Assembly (NCBI GenBank): GCA_004794655.1
Contig: SMMW01000089.1
Coordinates: 125,001 to 189,000 of the forward strand
Reading direction: 5' to 3'
From: Marisa cornuarietis
Lineage: Eukaryota > Mollusca > Gastropoda > Architaenioglossa > Ampullariidae
Length of the DNA: 64,000 nucleotides
The notes beneath the pieces are model-generated. The model saw only the letters and a program-made list of their open reading frames with translations, searched no databases and was not told where the DNA came from. Made by a program: the position numbers and the translations under genes. Below, piece after piece: positions 13,635 to 25,489 of this stretch (positions within the stretch are counted from its first letter, which is position 1; the number at the start of each line of letters is the position of its first letter).

Positions 13635-14063
13635 TCCTGTAGGATTTTACTCAGCGCAAATGACATTATTCACAAGCAGGTGATACTGACTGTAATGGAT
13701 GTACTTTGTAGCTTTCAGCACTCGGAAGTAGTGTTGAATAATATTTTCAATGTCTATGAACGATGCTTTTCATACATCGGAGCGTTTTTCATCCTTGCAT
13801 TTTAACCCTGAATGCTCTCCCCTTTCACTCTAGTGTTATGTTCGTTTAGTTCATTTTACATGTCATATATTGCACGAACTCTTTGTTTCATGTACAATCG
13901 TTTATCTCTTTCTTAGAATCAGTATGAGATCCCTTGTCAGTAATCATAACTGCAAGTATACTTAATAGATGTGAGTTGCAAAATAGATATTATATCGTTA
14001 ACACATTTCATGTTACGTACAGTGTGTCTGTGTACTTGTTTATAATTTAATTTGTTATTTTAG

Positions 14064-14581
14064 TGCAGGTCGAGGTCGTTCGCGCAGGTAACCTTGTATT
14101 TATACAGAAGCAGTGCTTTAATTTTGTCCCTCCCTGTACAGCACACGGTCTTTACCATGTGCACATGGCCACAGCAAGATCAGACCATTACTCGTTGTGC
14201 TGTTCGTCACTCTGCTCACTTTGTCATATTATTAATTGAACATTTTCTAGGTGTTGCCGCCTTCAAAGGAGGCCTGTGCACTTGTCAGCTCGACAAACAC
14301 AGCATCACTCGCCTCGCTCACACGGCGATCGAGCGGCTAAAGGAAGGCAGGACTCAGGTAGAAAGCCCTGAGGGCGGTACACCTTGTCCTAAGCAAACAC
14401 TCCCGCGATACAACTAAGAATATTAGACAAGTGTAGCGGGACTGACAATGAAGATTTATATGCCTGTTGTATTCTTTAATCTTTAGTAATCTACATATTC
14501 ACTATCCTCACTGTTGTCAAAACATTATATGCTATATCGATGTCAGTGATCCTCGTTAGTATATATCTAAATGTTGCACTG

Positions 14582-14635
<54 letters not shown>

Positions 14636-15821
14636 GTGTTTATTGTATTGCTATGGGGGAATAGTAGGACTATTGTATGTTGATCCACTGCTTGCTACCT
14701 TGTGAGAATGAAGTAAGATGAGAGAAGTAGTAGGACAAGCAATGTGTTTCTCGTATTTAGTAAAATCAATAATAATTAACGTGTAGATTGTAACCCTGAA
14801 ATAATTGTTTTTGTTTATTTGTCAGTCGCAAATAAAAGAGATCGATCGATTGTCTGCTTCAATGTGGTTGTGACATTTGCACAGTCACGGGAGGTAATCC
14901 GTGTCAACTACATTTTGAAGAAGATAGCAGTTACTTCCCATACTTCTTTATTTCGGTGTTTATGACATTCTCTAGTTCTCACTACATTATGACACACTTA
15001 GTTCGGGAGAGTAAGAACACAATGATAATGGGCAATTAACACACAATAACAATAGTGGGTGAGGGGACAGTAATAATAGTAAAATAATGACACACAGTAA
15101 TAATAGTCTGTGAGATGACGGTGATAATGGGAGGTAGCACAATAACAATAGTCGGTGAGGGGACAGTAATGATGAGGAAGTAGCCGCAGTAGAAAGTAGA
15201 AAACATCTGACGACCAGCCCTGCTGACAGGAGTCACATACACAGAGAAGCGGAGACGGGATCTGAACACAGAGCCATTTGGTTCTCACTGCAGCGGCGAC
15301 AAACAAGTGTTTAACCACCACACTAGCGGGCGCCCCGTCTATAGTCTGTCATACACGCAGCCTGAGAGTGAGACAGAGATTAGTGATTTCTGATATCATT
15401 TCAGTCAGCCAGCTACAGCCATTTTCCTAACACTTTAATTCAGGTCCACTTATACATTCTCATTATGTCTCTAAAGTAACAACGTGAAATATACATCCGT
15501 GACTCGTTAACAAGTCTTGAGATTTATTCAAAGAGCCAGAGAGAGAGAGAGAGAGAGAGGAAGGGCTAAAAAGAGAGACGTGACCCTGTGACCTGCTGAG
15601 CGAGACATTAATTATAGCTAAAGTCTAATTTCTTCGTCCCGCCTGCTTTTATTTTTCCTTCTCATTTAATTTCTTTCCGTTTGTCCACTTTGTCTTTTTT
15701 CTATGTCTTGGCTCACCACCGATATTCTCTCTTACTCTCTTTCTCTCTCCCTCACTCGCAGTCTAGTGGCAGCGACTGCCAGCGGCTGAAGTTGTTGTTG
15801 CAGCACACAGCCCTGTTATAG
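14064..15821 (+). CDS. Terminal exons of an unrecognised gene (candidate gene E)
   Basis: Three candidate exons with AG and GT borders join in a single frame. They are a 24-base microexon at 14064-14087, then 14251-14357, then 15762-15821 ending in TAG directly before a GT. The joined peptide has an Ala/Gly-rich start (AAFKGGLCTCQLD), an amphipathic helix-like run (ITRLAHTAIERLKEGRTQ) and a Cys-containing basic/leucine tail (DCQRLKLLLQHTALL). The 15.76-kb acceptor is preceded by a strong polypyrimidine tract. I do not recognise the family and see no upstream exons between gene A and 14.06 kb, so the call rests on phase agreement and composition alone. It could be a remnant or chance. Confidence 0.3.
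14587..14640. repeat. (GT)n microsatellite
   Basis: GT tract of about 26 units with one T insertion, lying inside the second intron of candidate gene E. Confidence 0.95.
15165..15340 (-). mobile_element. tRNA-headed SINE copy
   Basis: On the minus strand the element begins near 15335 (GGGCGCCCGCTAGTGTGGTG) with an A-box-like start and a B-box-like GTTCAGATCCCG. It matches the heads at 7490 and 59335. A dinucleotide-like TCCCCTCACC body lies alongside at 15040-15170. Confidence 0.55.
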
Positions 15822-15829
15822 GTACATTC

Positions 15830-16554
15830 GCACTCTCCCAGCATCCCATGTATATTATATTCATTCTAATAAGCCACACTCTGCTGGCAGGAATCGGAGG
15901 ACATCTGTATTCCTTGTAATAAACACTGGCTTTCAAACATAAAAGTCAGCAAGTGTCGTACGATACAAACTGTCTGTATACTTACAAACTGTCCTGTAGT
16001 CAACTGCAAGTGAACGAAAGGAAACAGAAAACTCACAAAACTGATGTTAAAACTCTGTACAATCTGTGATTGAAGTTCTTGTCTAAACACACAACTGGGT
16101 TATAGTCCCAGTCTGACTCCCCCAACACTCTCCTACATCCCGTATACATTCAAATAAGTCAGACTCCAGTCACAGGTGTCAGAGTTCCTCCACAATATGT
16201 CTTCTCTCTAATAAACAATTACACTTCACGCAGTTCTGTTTCGTTGAAAATGATGTGATACAAGGACTATGTTAAACTCACTTGTAGCCTCACTGTGTCA
16301 GTCGACACTCTATCTGTTTCACAACACATTTCTAATTAGGCCTTAACTCAATTTAGATAGTTAGTTTAAAGTGCACACCACAATTTTACAAAACTGCTTT
16401 CAGTAAGATGAAGTCTCATGTTGCAAGTTTTTTAATCTTTTGTTAGAATCACCATCAAACTTTGTTTATAAGCTGTCCATGTTGTGTTTTACTCTCAGTC
16501 GCTTAGAGCTTTACGTTTATGAGCGTGATTATGTGCTACATGAATCGCCCGTTC

Positions 16555-16596
<42 letters not shown>

Positions 16597-17150
16597 ATAA
16601 ACAAAGGTGAAACGTACAGCAGTCATATTGAGACAGATTGTTAGCAGCTTATTGAAAGAAACTTGGGGAGACGGAAATAGGTGGACGATCGAAATGTATT
16701 TATACATCGCAGCTTTTTTTCTCAAATTTTAAATGATCTGTTTTACCAGTAATGAAAATGAATATGTAAACAAGGATACGGTGGAGCTTGTGTAATTTAT
16801 CTCAAGTTAAAAAAACTGTATCTGTTTTGTTAATCTCAGAAACGTGTTATGCATAATTATTTTTTATTTCTCCGTAAGGTACACATAGCTATAAATTTTT
16901 TAAATTTTGTTTTGTGTATATGTCGCTATGATAAAACTCTGCATATTATGCTATATTATTTAGAAGACATTGGTCTCCTCCTGTCTGTGTGTAATTACAT
17001 ACTTGGATACCTCTAAACATCTCATCTTCTCTCTTATCCTCAGAACAGAAAGGTGTAGTGCAACATTCCTAGTCCAACCCTTTTCTGTCTTCTTATTTTT
17101 TTTATATTCGTTTTTTTAAAATTTGTGTCTGCCTATTTGTGTGAACACAA
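15830..17150. other. Intergenic stretch with a LINE-like 3' end and ATT microsatellite
   Basis: No gene recognised. The segment 16440-16740 holds a CR1/L2-type 3' end (GAGCGTGATTATGTGCTACA) with an ATT microsatellite at 16552-16596. It is repeated in inverted orientation at 27770-28080, flanks included, so it is part of a larger duplicated block rather than an independent insertion. Confidence 0.5.
16552..16596. repeat. (ATT)n microsatellite
   Basis: About 14 ATT units at the end of a CR1/L2-type 3' end; the inverted counterpart is the AAT tract at 27928-27985. Confidence 0.95.
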
Positions 17151-17157
17151 GCAAACA

Positions 17158-17158
<1 letters not shown>

Positions 17159-17207
<49 letters not shown>
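17159..17207. repeat. (CA)n microsatellite
   Basis: About 24 CA units at the outer edge of the duplicated flank; equivalent tracts stand at 27289-27354 and 44979-45090. Confidence 0.95.
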
Positions 17208-17214
<7 letters not shown>

Positions 17215-18574
17215 GCAGCGTATAACACTTTTGTCTCACCGGTCACTATAAGCCAGGCGGGCCACTGGGTTTAAATATCTTCAGTAAAGGTCGTCAGGGT
17301 AAGTCAATGACGGAAGGGGCTTAACTACGATGAAACTTAAATAACTGCAGCACTTTGCCTCCCCTTAACCGCTTCTGTGATATTAAGATAGATCACAACG
17401 ATCAATGCGTCAGAATAGTTAACAATCTACGACACATGTTTCAATGCATTTGAAAACTATTTATGACCATTTTGTAAGAAATTGAAATCAGTTTTAAAGC
17501 ATTTTAATTGTTTGTTCTCCACATGTAATGGAGTTTCCTTCTTCACACAAGCACGGAATAACAGATAGACAGGAATTTTGTTCTTTCATTGTGTCAAATA
17601 GCCTGTCATTCCTGTTTGTTATTAAAGCCTGTGTTGTTGTTTTTACACCACAAGTAATGTGTCTGTCTGGTATTTTCTTATCCAGTCATCCGATTATTTA
17701 TGTATTCGTGTTGCCTCTCTTGATGTTTTACTTACTGATCCATGTGACTGTCATTATTGAGAGTGAGTTGTCTGCAACAGCTGAGGAAAGGGATATCAGG
17801 AGTATTAGCTTCACTGAGCTAAAACTGTAGACTGGGAATGACGATGATGATGATTTACATTTGCGAATCTTTCTTCATGTTTTACTGTCGCTTAAAGTAT
17901 CATTATATATATATATATATTACAGACAACAAAATGCAGCAAATCTAAGGCTGGCTAAACGTATGACCATGGCAACGACTGTATACCTTATCAATAAACC
18001 TCTGACAGTCTAGTCTATAAAAACTCTATCGTCAGCCATCTGGCGGTCTGGTGGAGGCTTAGTTTTAAGCAGAATACGGAGTGAGAAATAAAAAAGATCA
18101 AAGTTGAGATTTATTGATTAAAGGTTTCAGTTTGTTCTCCATTGTGACCGCTAACATCAACTGTCTTTGCTCCCCACCTCTGTGATTTCAGCTTTAGGTC
18201 AAACGTCTTTGCTGATCATCTTAACTACAACTGAAGATCAACAGTCTCACCTTTTTTTACTTTCATCTGCCTGGTCAGTCGCCCTGTGGTGACCGGTCAC
18301 TTAATCCTCAAAAATGCCCCCAAATCGGGAAAGAAAACTCAAAATGGCTCCAACCTAAAGAGAAAGGACCTTTTAATAAAACAAATTTTCTGATTGGTTG
18401 CGGACTCAGCTGCTACAGCCACAATACTGGCCCTGTGGAGTCAGAGGGTTTATGTCTCTACTGAGTACTCAGTTAGTGAGAATATTTTTATACATCGTTG
18501 AACTGCTATTTTGTGAACTTGAAATATTATAACCGTAAGAGTAATGAGTCGAGTGGTAACTCTAATAAGATGTA

Positions 18575-18900
18575 ACAATCGCGATGACCGCTTTTCGAGA
18601 GATGTTTCAGTCGTGTAGAGTAAGGGGATGTTACTTTCACTTAAGTCACGTGGTATTACACATAGTCACTGAATTGGGTATGAGAAGTGACTATGACGAA
18701 CACGACGAGCTCCGTGGAATGGTCAGATGCCTCCCAGCACTTGTCTATGTACGTGAAGAAAACATTGTTGATTCTTTAGAAATGCTTGCAGAGTTAGTGC
18801 CACAACATGATAGCATGCCGGAACTTCTATCCTACTTCGAGCACACGTATGTACTTGGTCACAGGATTAAGTGTCTGGAGATTCGTCACCCTATAGATAC
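18575..18900 (+). pseudogene. MULE-type transposase fragment
   Basis: Open frame from 18584 to about 18895. The peptide has the pattern of the MULE transposase core: FREMFQSCRVRGCYFHLSHV (F..C.v.GC.FHl), then ELGMRSDY, a charged helix, and YFEHTYVLG near the end. Known MULE elements encode this in the DDE transposase used for cut-and-paste movement. Only about 105 residues are present, the catalytic flanks are missing and it runs into an AT microsatellite, so it is a fragment. It lies in sequence absent from the paralogous flank at 42.6-45 kb, which supports a mobile origin. Terminal inverted repeats were not found. Confidence 0.6.
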
Positions 18901-19418
18901 CTATATATATATATATATACTGGGGAAGTGTTCGTAGGATTTATTACACTGGGTTCAGTATGTAGCCTAGAATGTCAACTGTAGTCAGCGCAATGGCCAG
19001 TTCAACACAACCGTTACTACCAGACAGAGGTAGTTGCAGTAGTTCAATCGCGAAGGCTTTAGTGAAACATTCAGCTTGTGACAGATGTGTTAGTCTTCAG
19101 GAAGAGTTGGATAGCAAATATACGTATCTGACTTATACTTAGTGGCACCTTTAGGGAGATCGATCGTCGTACCGTAGACACGGGGAATGTTGCGGTTTTC
19201 GAATTCAAGGTTTTGACCTCGAATTGATTATGGTGTGTATTACTATATGTATTTTCTAAATGTAGACAGGTGTTGAACTTGGCCAAACTCTCAAACTATG
19301 CATATATTGTATCTGTTGAATATAACAAGTATCAAAATCACTCTAAAGTGGGAGGAATAAAACAGATGAAAAAGATTCGCTGGCTTGTGTATTTTAAATT
19401 GTTGCGCTTTATTTATAA

Positions 19419-19740
19419 TCCACCCCCCGTGGGACCCCGGGGTATGCTTGCCTAGCGAGCATTGTAAGAATAGGGTCCCTGCTGTCCAGCCAGGCATGTC
19501 GTAAGAGGCGACTAAGGTGGACACCTCACCTAGAGGTAAGTTAGGTTGTAGTAGGGCTAACAACCCCACCATATCAAAAAGCCTGTTACAGAAACCAACA
19601 CTAGAGCACTCGTTACGGATGGCGAAGGTAATGAAACACACCAGGGAACTGGACTTATGAAGTTTCAGCCGATCGACATCAGTGGCGGGCTCTGGTTGAG
19701 GCCTTATGTGCAACTAGCAGGAAAAGTATTGACTGATTTG
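19419..19740. mobile_element. 322-bp insertion with 7-bp target-site duplication
   Basis: Flanked by direct repeats TTTATAA (19412-19418 and 19741-19747). The paralogous segment near 43300 reads straight through with a single TTTATAA. The insert begins TCCACCCCCCGTGGGACCCC and contains GTCGTAAGAGGCGACTAA. It has no coding capacity. I regard it as a short retroelement; the family was not identified. Confidence 0.7.
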
Positions 19741-20289
19741 TTTATAAAACACATATGAAATATGAAGTTCCAAAGTGACAACACATCCTCGCTGCTTCAT
19801 GGCAGTCATATGTAACATCTGTTACAACCCTAGCTAGACCATATTCTCTTTGTTTTATGAGGATTAGTGTTGGGCCTTCCTATCGCTTATCAAATCAAAT
19901 TCACAATGACAATCTGAAGCCTGAATGATTGCTCTCGGAACACTGGAAACTGAAAGTATAAGTCATCAGTCAGATCAGCCTCACGATACAGAGACAGTAA
20001 GACCACCAATCAAAACTCGGGTGAGAGCACGTGACGACACAGAAGACGGAGTGAAAACTGTTTGATGTTTCGCATTTCAATGTCTTTAATACCTTAATGT
20101 CAAGATAACTAATGCGCCGAAATTTTACCGCAAAACGTGGATCAACAGAGCTTTACAGACAAAGTCCGTATTTTTATAGCCGCTGTCATCCGTAGCTTCC
20201 GTTATTCCCTCAGCGAGGTGTTTCTCAAATGGTGGGTATGGAAAGAACACTCCCCTGCTACATTTGACTAATCCCATCGTCAACAATCA

Positions 20290-20380
20290 AAGAGTATTTA
20301 AGCAGCTGCTTGGGGACGACAGCAGATCCGCGGAGCTCATAGTATCTCGGAAGATATCAGTACAACTTTTTATGTATTGG
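20290..20380 (+). promoter_or_regulatory. Orphan duplicate of the gene B promoter and noncoding first exon
   Basis: TATTTAA at 20295-20301 is followed about 30 bases on by a first-exon-like sequence ending in a strong 5' splice site at 20379/20380 (TGTATTG, then gtaagt). It aligns with 42620-42704 of gene B on the other strand, TATA-like box, exon and donor included. Nothing resembling gene B exon 2 follows before gene C is met on the opposite strand. Its transcriptional state is unknown. Confidence 0.6.
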
Positions 20381-20489
20381 TAAGTATGATAACTAAAGAA
20401 ATTTGGATAGCAGCGAAAAATCAATCCTATTTCTTTCTTTATTTATTTTAAAGTAAAAAAAAACTGTTGGAGTTTGCTTAAAATAAGCT

Positions 20490-20572
20490 ACAATCATATT
20501 CTGGACCACAGCTCACTACAATCATATTCTGGACCACAGCTCACTACAATCATGTTCTGGGCCACAGAAGAC
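20490..20572. repeat. Three tandem copies of a 27-bp unit
   Basis: A unit containing CTACAATCATATTCTGGACC is repeated three times with one or two changes, just downstream of the orphan first exon. Confidence 0.9.
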
Positions 20573-21683
20573 TACCAATATTTGTTTTATTTAGCCGTTT
20601 TTGCCGGAGTACTGTCAATCTATCTTTGGTTCACTTGAATTCTTCGTTTCGATTTCAAAAACTGTTTGATAATCAAGCATCTTACGGTCAGAGTCAGCCT
20701 CTGGGACCGGAGTCACCGTCTCTGAAGAAGAAAGTGAAATCCTTGACATAAATACTATACATATTTCGATTAGGCAATCTAACAGCAGAACTTTTCAGTC
20801 AGTTTTCTTAAATTAATGCAAACCGATTGAGCTCATTAAACAATTATAGTTAAAAGGATTCAAGGTTTAATAAGGAGATGTTCTGTTTATTGTACAATCT
20901 GCTTAGTTAACGCCTAGACAAAAATGTCGAATGAAATACAACTTACTTTCGTTATGCGCTGTTGTGGTATGGTTGTCAACTGAAATCGAATAAAATTATA
21001 ATAATAATGAACTCAAACGATAATAATTCTCTACTACTAGTAATTGAAGTAAATATTGAACACAGATAAAACAATATGAAATTTATTTCACTTGTAATAC
21101 TAGCGGAGTGAATTTTGAGAGTAGAACATTTTGTTCGCAAAAGCTCAGTTACAGAATCTGTAAGAAAATCTCGATTTGTCATTATCATTGCATATCACGA
21201 TAACACATCGATGAGGCTTGTAAAACTAATCTAGTATTTGATATTTATTGTATATCCCGGTGTGTAAAAATAAAATAAAAAGAATGTGTCTCCGTTTGCA
21301 ATGGTGCTTACAACCGGAATACTCCGTGACCTGTTAGTACCTAGTAATGAGGAATGACATGACAAGACCCAAAACCAATCCGTGGATTGATGTTAAACTT
21401 ATTTTCCTGAAGGCCAGAATGATGATTGTAAGTCAGTTGGTGGTGCAAAATTTAAGATCGTCAAACAGGAAAGCGAGAAGTCTAATTCGCAGAGCTTGTG
21501 TGGCCTTTGTGTAAGCTATCACAGGTTGTCAAAGGAAAAGTGAGCCAACAGATGCTGACCCAACCTTTTGCTCCAAGCTAAACAACTTTTACATTTGTTC
21601 TGATAAGGATAATGTCTCTCATTTGCCTTTATCAACTGATAATGTATCGTCTAAGCAGTTCTGATTTGATTACTCAATCTATC

Positions 21684-23816
21684 TTAGTTTCGATGTTTGT
21701 GTTTGTGAGGACAATAATGGTAGCAAACTGAAACCCAAGGAAGAAAGACAATGGACGAATAGTTGTAGGCGAAAATACAAAGAATGAACTACATTTCTAC
21801 TAACGCGACCTACCTCCAAGGCTGACTATTCCAAGAGATATGCTGGCTAACAACAAGTTATCATTTTTCTGCAATGTACACCTGTACTGTCTCTGCGAGT
21901 CTTCAGATGTGAGACGGAGGGTCAGATAGGAGAATTGATGGTAGTAACACGTGTCCGACACTGGAGTGGGAGGGTCCACTCGTATGTCACTTTGTGGAGA
22001 GGTTTGCACTGGACGCCATGTCAAGTACTGGACATCAAAGTATTCCCAGCTCCACCGCAGATCTTCCTGTTAACAACAGCGTCAACAAAAAATGTAAAGC
22101 AGACTTGGCTCTTCATAAATTTACAACATATTCTAAGTGTGATTTTGTCGTCCAGACTGATGACTAGTGTGATCCTTCGAGTCTTGCGCAGGTCCAAGGT
22201 ATTTTATTTTGCACATGCACTATGGTTGATCTAACAACGGCGAAGAGATTTTTGTATTTGTGTGCATATATGTGTAAAAAAAGGTATAAAAAAAGAAATT
22301 GTGACGGAAAGTTACCTGAGAATCATAACTGCCAATGCTCGCATTGCACAACAATTCCACAGTATCATTGACAACGTAGACGTCGTGGTCAGGAGAAACT
22401 GATGTGACTATATTTCCAGGAAAAACTGAAAAACGACCAATGAAAAGAAAATCGCAAGAATGTTAAGAAAACCCTGATAAAATTCAAAGGTGAATTTTTT
22501 TTGCCACTATTTATAATTTTCCCCAAATTGTCAGTTCGCAGAACAATCTTGAAAGGTTACCAGGACAATGACCTTGTGATGATGAGATGAGAGATATTGC
22601 CAGGTAAAACTTCATTTATTTATGACTTGAATTAACCGCTCATATAGTGTGACAGCCTCACAAGTTTGCTCTTGACATCTCGTTCGCCTTCTTTTATACC
22701 AAGATGATAGCCTCGAGATACTAACCTATGACAGTAAAATTGTCCCTGACATCTATATTTTGTATTTGTGTGTCATCACCAGTAGCTGCAATGTAAGGAA
22801 TTCTGCAGACATATGTACCGGCATCTTCACACTTTGCTTGTGTCAGTGTCAGTGTCATTGACTTCTGACTTGTACTGCCAGACACTGTCGCTGTGTTGTG
22901 AGTGAGACCACTGGTAGCATCAACGGCTGCTTGTCCTTGATTTACAACAACATCTGCTCTTGCCAGTCTCTGTTTTGTTGTGGGCGCTGATTTCAAGTAT
23001 CGTGAGATAGCAATAGCATAGACTGTTGAGGCAGTAACACCACCAGGAATTCCACAGGTAACCTGAACAGAACCACTGGTAGCTCCTTTAGTGAGTTGCA
23101 GTGGGTTCGGATGAAGTTGTAACTGAGCTAAGCCGTCTGAAAAAGGAAATAAAAATGTAATTTATAAAAACACGCAGCAGAAACACATTACAGAAATTCA
23201 ACAGAGTTTAAAAAATACTGCACAAACAACCAACAATAAAGATGTACTGTAGACGCCACAAGGAGCAAGCAAGTTTTCCAGTGATTACATCTTCCAACAG
23301 AAGTGAGCTGTTTTCTCGATCAGTGAACACGTTTATCGTCTCCAAGCGTGATCCTTAAATTCAAAGATGTCAACAGTTCATACATGCCAGTTGTGTGAAA
23401 TTATGGAGAAAGAGGGTGAGTAGAAAGGAAGTCAATGCTAGAAAGAGCAGATACTCAAGGGTTCACCAGCATCTTATGTTGTTTGTGATCAATACCACCA
23501 CTCCTCCTAACCTGTACACTTTGCTGCGCCTGAGTTCCAATGAACCACTAACAAGTAGAATCCAGTTAATAAAAAAGAAAATCACAATAATGGATTGTTT
23601 TCAATTGTGCACTGAGTTCAAACTGAGCAAAAGCATGGCAAAAGAGCCAGGATTTCGTTTGAAATTTATTTTTTATGAAGAGATTGCAACTTTTATATTA
23701 TTACCATATTCTAAATGCTACCTGCAAGTTATTTTGCTCATCTGATCGTTAAAGTCATACACACTTTGAGTGATGGAGGAAATAAGCACAACAAGGCTGA
23801 TCACATATAATGCCAT
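21684..23816 (-). CDS. Two-Ig-domain secreted protein (FREP/VIgL-like Ig half), gene C
   Basis: Signal-peptide exon starts at 23816 (ATG; MALYVISLVVLISSITQ). It ends either at 23765 (phase fits the next exon) or at 23722 (phase does not fit). Ig1 is one exon, 23136-22726: VQVTCGIPGG holds the first Cys and DAGTYVCRIPY the second. Ig2 is split over 22425-22316 (VELLCNAS) and 22066-21814 (WSWEY; LTSEDSQRQYRC). Phases are 1,1,0,1. A short candidate last exon, 21727-21684, would add a basic tail and a TAA. The Ig1 and Ig2 pair resembles the N-terminal half of molluscan FREP/VIgL lectins, which recognise pathogens in haemolymph. No fibrinogen or lectin exon follows on this strand, so it is either Ig-only or has lost its 3' part; the orphan promoter block begins 1.3 kb downstream. 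Confidence 0.7.
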
Positions 23817-24059
23817 CCTACTTAATCCATGTAATGACAAACATCAACGTTACACCTCTGGTAAGAATTGAAATGGCGCCACAGGTATGTCCTTCGGACG
23901 TCGCACCTGGACTGACCCACTTAAACAAGATCCACTCGACAGGTTGATAATCAAACTGTTCTTTGTAACCTTCTAAAACATTTTGATACTGTATACAGTA
24001 CAAGTGTAATCGCGATACAGATAACTGAATGCAGCGTTTTGGCCCGGCAGCCATCAAGA

Positions 24060-25480
24060 TGGAGCGGGAAGATTGTCATGGAAAAAAAAACAAAGGCACG
24101 ATTCACACTTGAAAAATATCTGGTTTGCTTCCTTTTTCGTTTTTGTGCTCTGCCTGTGTAGGTTTTAGGGATCGCGCTACTTATACATCAGTCTGTGTTC
24201 AGAACCGTAACGACTGGTAATTCTTGACATATCTTAAGCACACGCCATGCAGGGACTTTCGGTTCGAACAGAGATCTGTAGAGAGAGACGATTGGTATCA
24301 CCATATTACTTGAAAAAGCAATGTTTTAAAAAGAGTATAAGGCTTTAAAATCGTTGAAGTGTTGCCTAATGATTGACTTTAAATTTTGGTGCAGGAAATT
24401 GGTGTAACATTAGCACTTGCAACTGTGACTTTTTCCCATCTTCGAGGATTTAAACAAAAGTAATCGACTAAGCAAGTGTGTTCCGCCCCTCTCCCAAAAC
24501 GAGACAGGTTAAAGGTCGATAAACAGAAGCCAGCACACGAAATTCTTCAGGTGAAAAAGGCTTTAGTGATGGTGGTCAGGTGGTGGAGGCTGCTTCACTC
24601 TCTTTCTCTCTCTCAAACAAACATACAAACAAGCAAGCAAACAAACAAATCAGTCCGAAGTTTGTAGTTTGCGGTTTCTTTCACTTCAGACTTGTCTATT
24701 TTAAATCAAAACATCATCTTGCTGTGGTCACGAGGTCGTTTTTACCCATGTGACGCTTTGCTTTAAAATGTAATCGATTATAATGACCAGGTGAGCTGGG
24801 TTTTGTGATTGAATGGGCAGAGATGGCTACATAACTTTAGTAAGATTATGCCGAAGAGTTGAATGAGTTCGACTGAGCTGATTAGTCTACAAGAAATCAA
24901 GTGAATGGAAGAGGGGCGAGGGAAGGGGGAGGCCAGCTATTTCTTCTCCTTTCCACGTGTCAGTAACGACACAACTAACAGTTAAATATGTTAGACATTT
25001 CCATTACTAAACTTGTTAATCATTTTCAAGTGTCATAGTTCCACAAACGCCCTGCTTTTGATCTTATCATGGGTTAAAATTAACAACAACTATTGGCTCA
25101 GTCCTGTAGTCTTCTTCAAATTTGTCTCCTCAAACTGAGTATTTAAATGACCTAGGCAGAGTTCGTTTTCTAGCTATACTGTGCATCTCTGTATACGACA
25201 TTATTATGTATAATTTGTTATAAATGTCAACCGAGGGTTATGAATCGACCTTTTTGGCTCTTGGACATCGTCAGTGCCAACCAGTAAAAGCCTCTGACAA
25301 GTCAGCGAGGGTGTATACATGTGATGTAAAAGCGAGAGACATCCGCATTTTAATGAGTGTAAAATAAATTGTCACACATTGTTGAAATGAGTCATGGCTC
25401 AGATGTGTATTCAGCCTACTATAGTGAAATTGTTTGTGTCTGAGTGTGTTTTGTGTATATAGGTAAATAAATTGCAAATA
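24060..25480. other. Upstream of gene C, no gene recognised
   Basis: AT-rich unique-looking sequence. No TATA-type promoter or exon could be assigned with confidence. Confidence 0.3.
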
Positions 25481-25489
25481 GCCTCTACA

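Larger units (their letters stand above)
12312..14060. other. Intergenic stretch with CA microsatellites, no gene recognised
   Basis: Holds (CA)n tracts at 12566-12612 and 13498-13634. The open frames here are either CA-repeat readings or short and featureless. A possible small exon with AG and GT borders (about 13089-13134) does not join in phase with the exons at 14.06 kb, so I do not call it. Confidence 0.4.
17160..20430 (+). repeat. Inverted copy of the gene B 5' flank (paired with 42560-45000, minus strand)
   Basis: Blocks match the reverse complement of 42560-45000 in the same order. They are the CA tract and following sequence (17160-17830 with 44340-44990), 18164-18240 with about 44300-44380, 18930-19140 with 44050-44230, 19270-19410 with 43300-43410, 19741-20130 with 42880-43300, and the promoter/first-exon block 20130-20430 with 42560-42880. 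Differences are mostly substitutions plus insertions in this copy: a MULE-bearing insert at about 18.25-18.93 kb and a 322-bp insert at 19419-19740. No fibrinogen exon follows on the plus strand. Confidence 0.85.

Noticed and set aside
12300..21800. Missing fibrinogen exons for gene C
   Set aside because: I looked for WCDM, GAWWY and SNLNGRY equivalents on the minus strand and found none.
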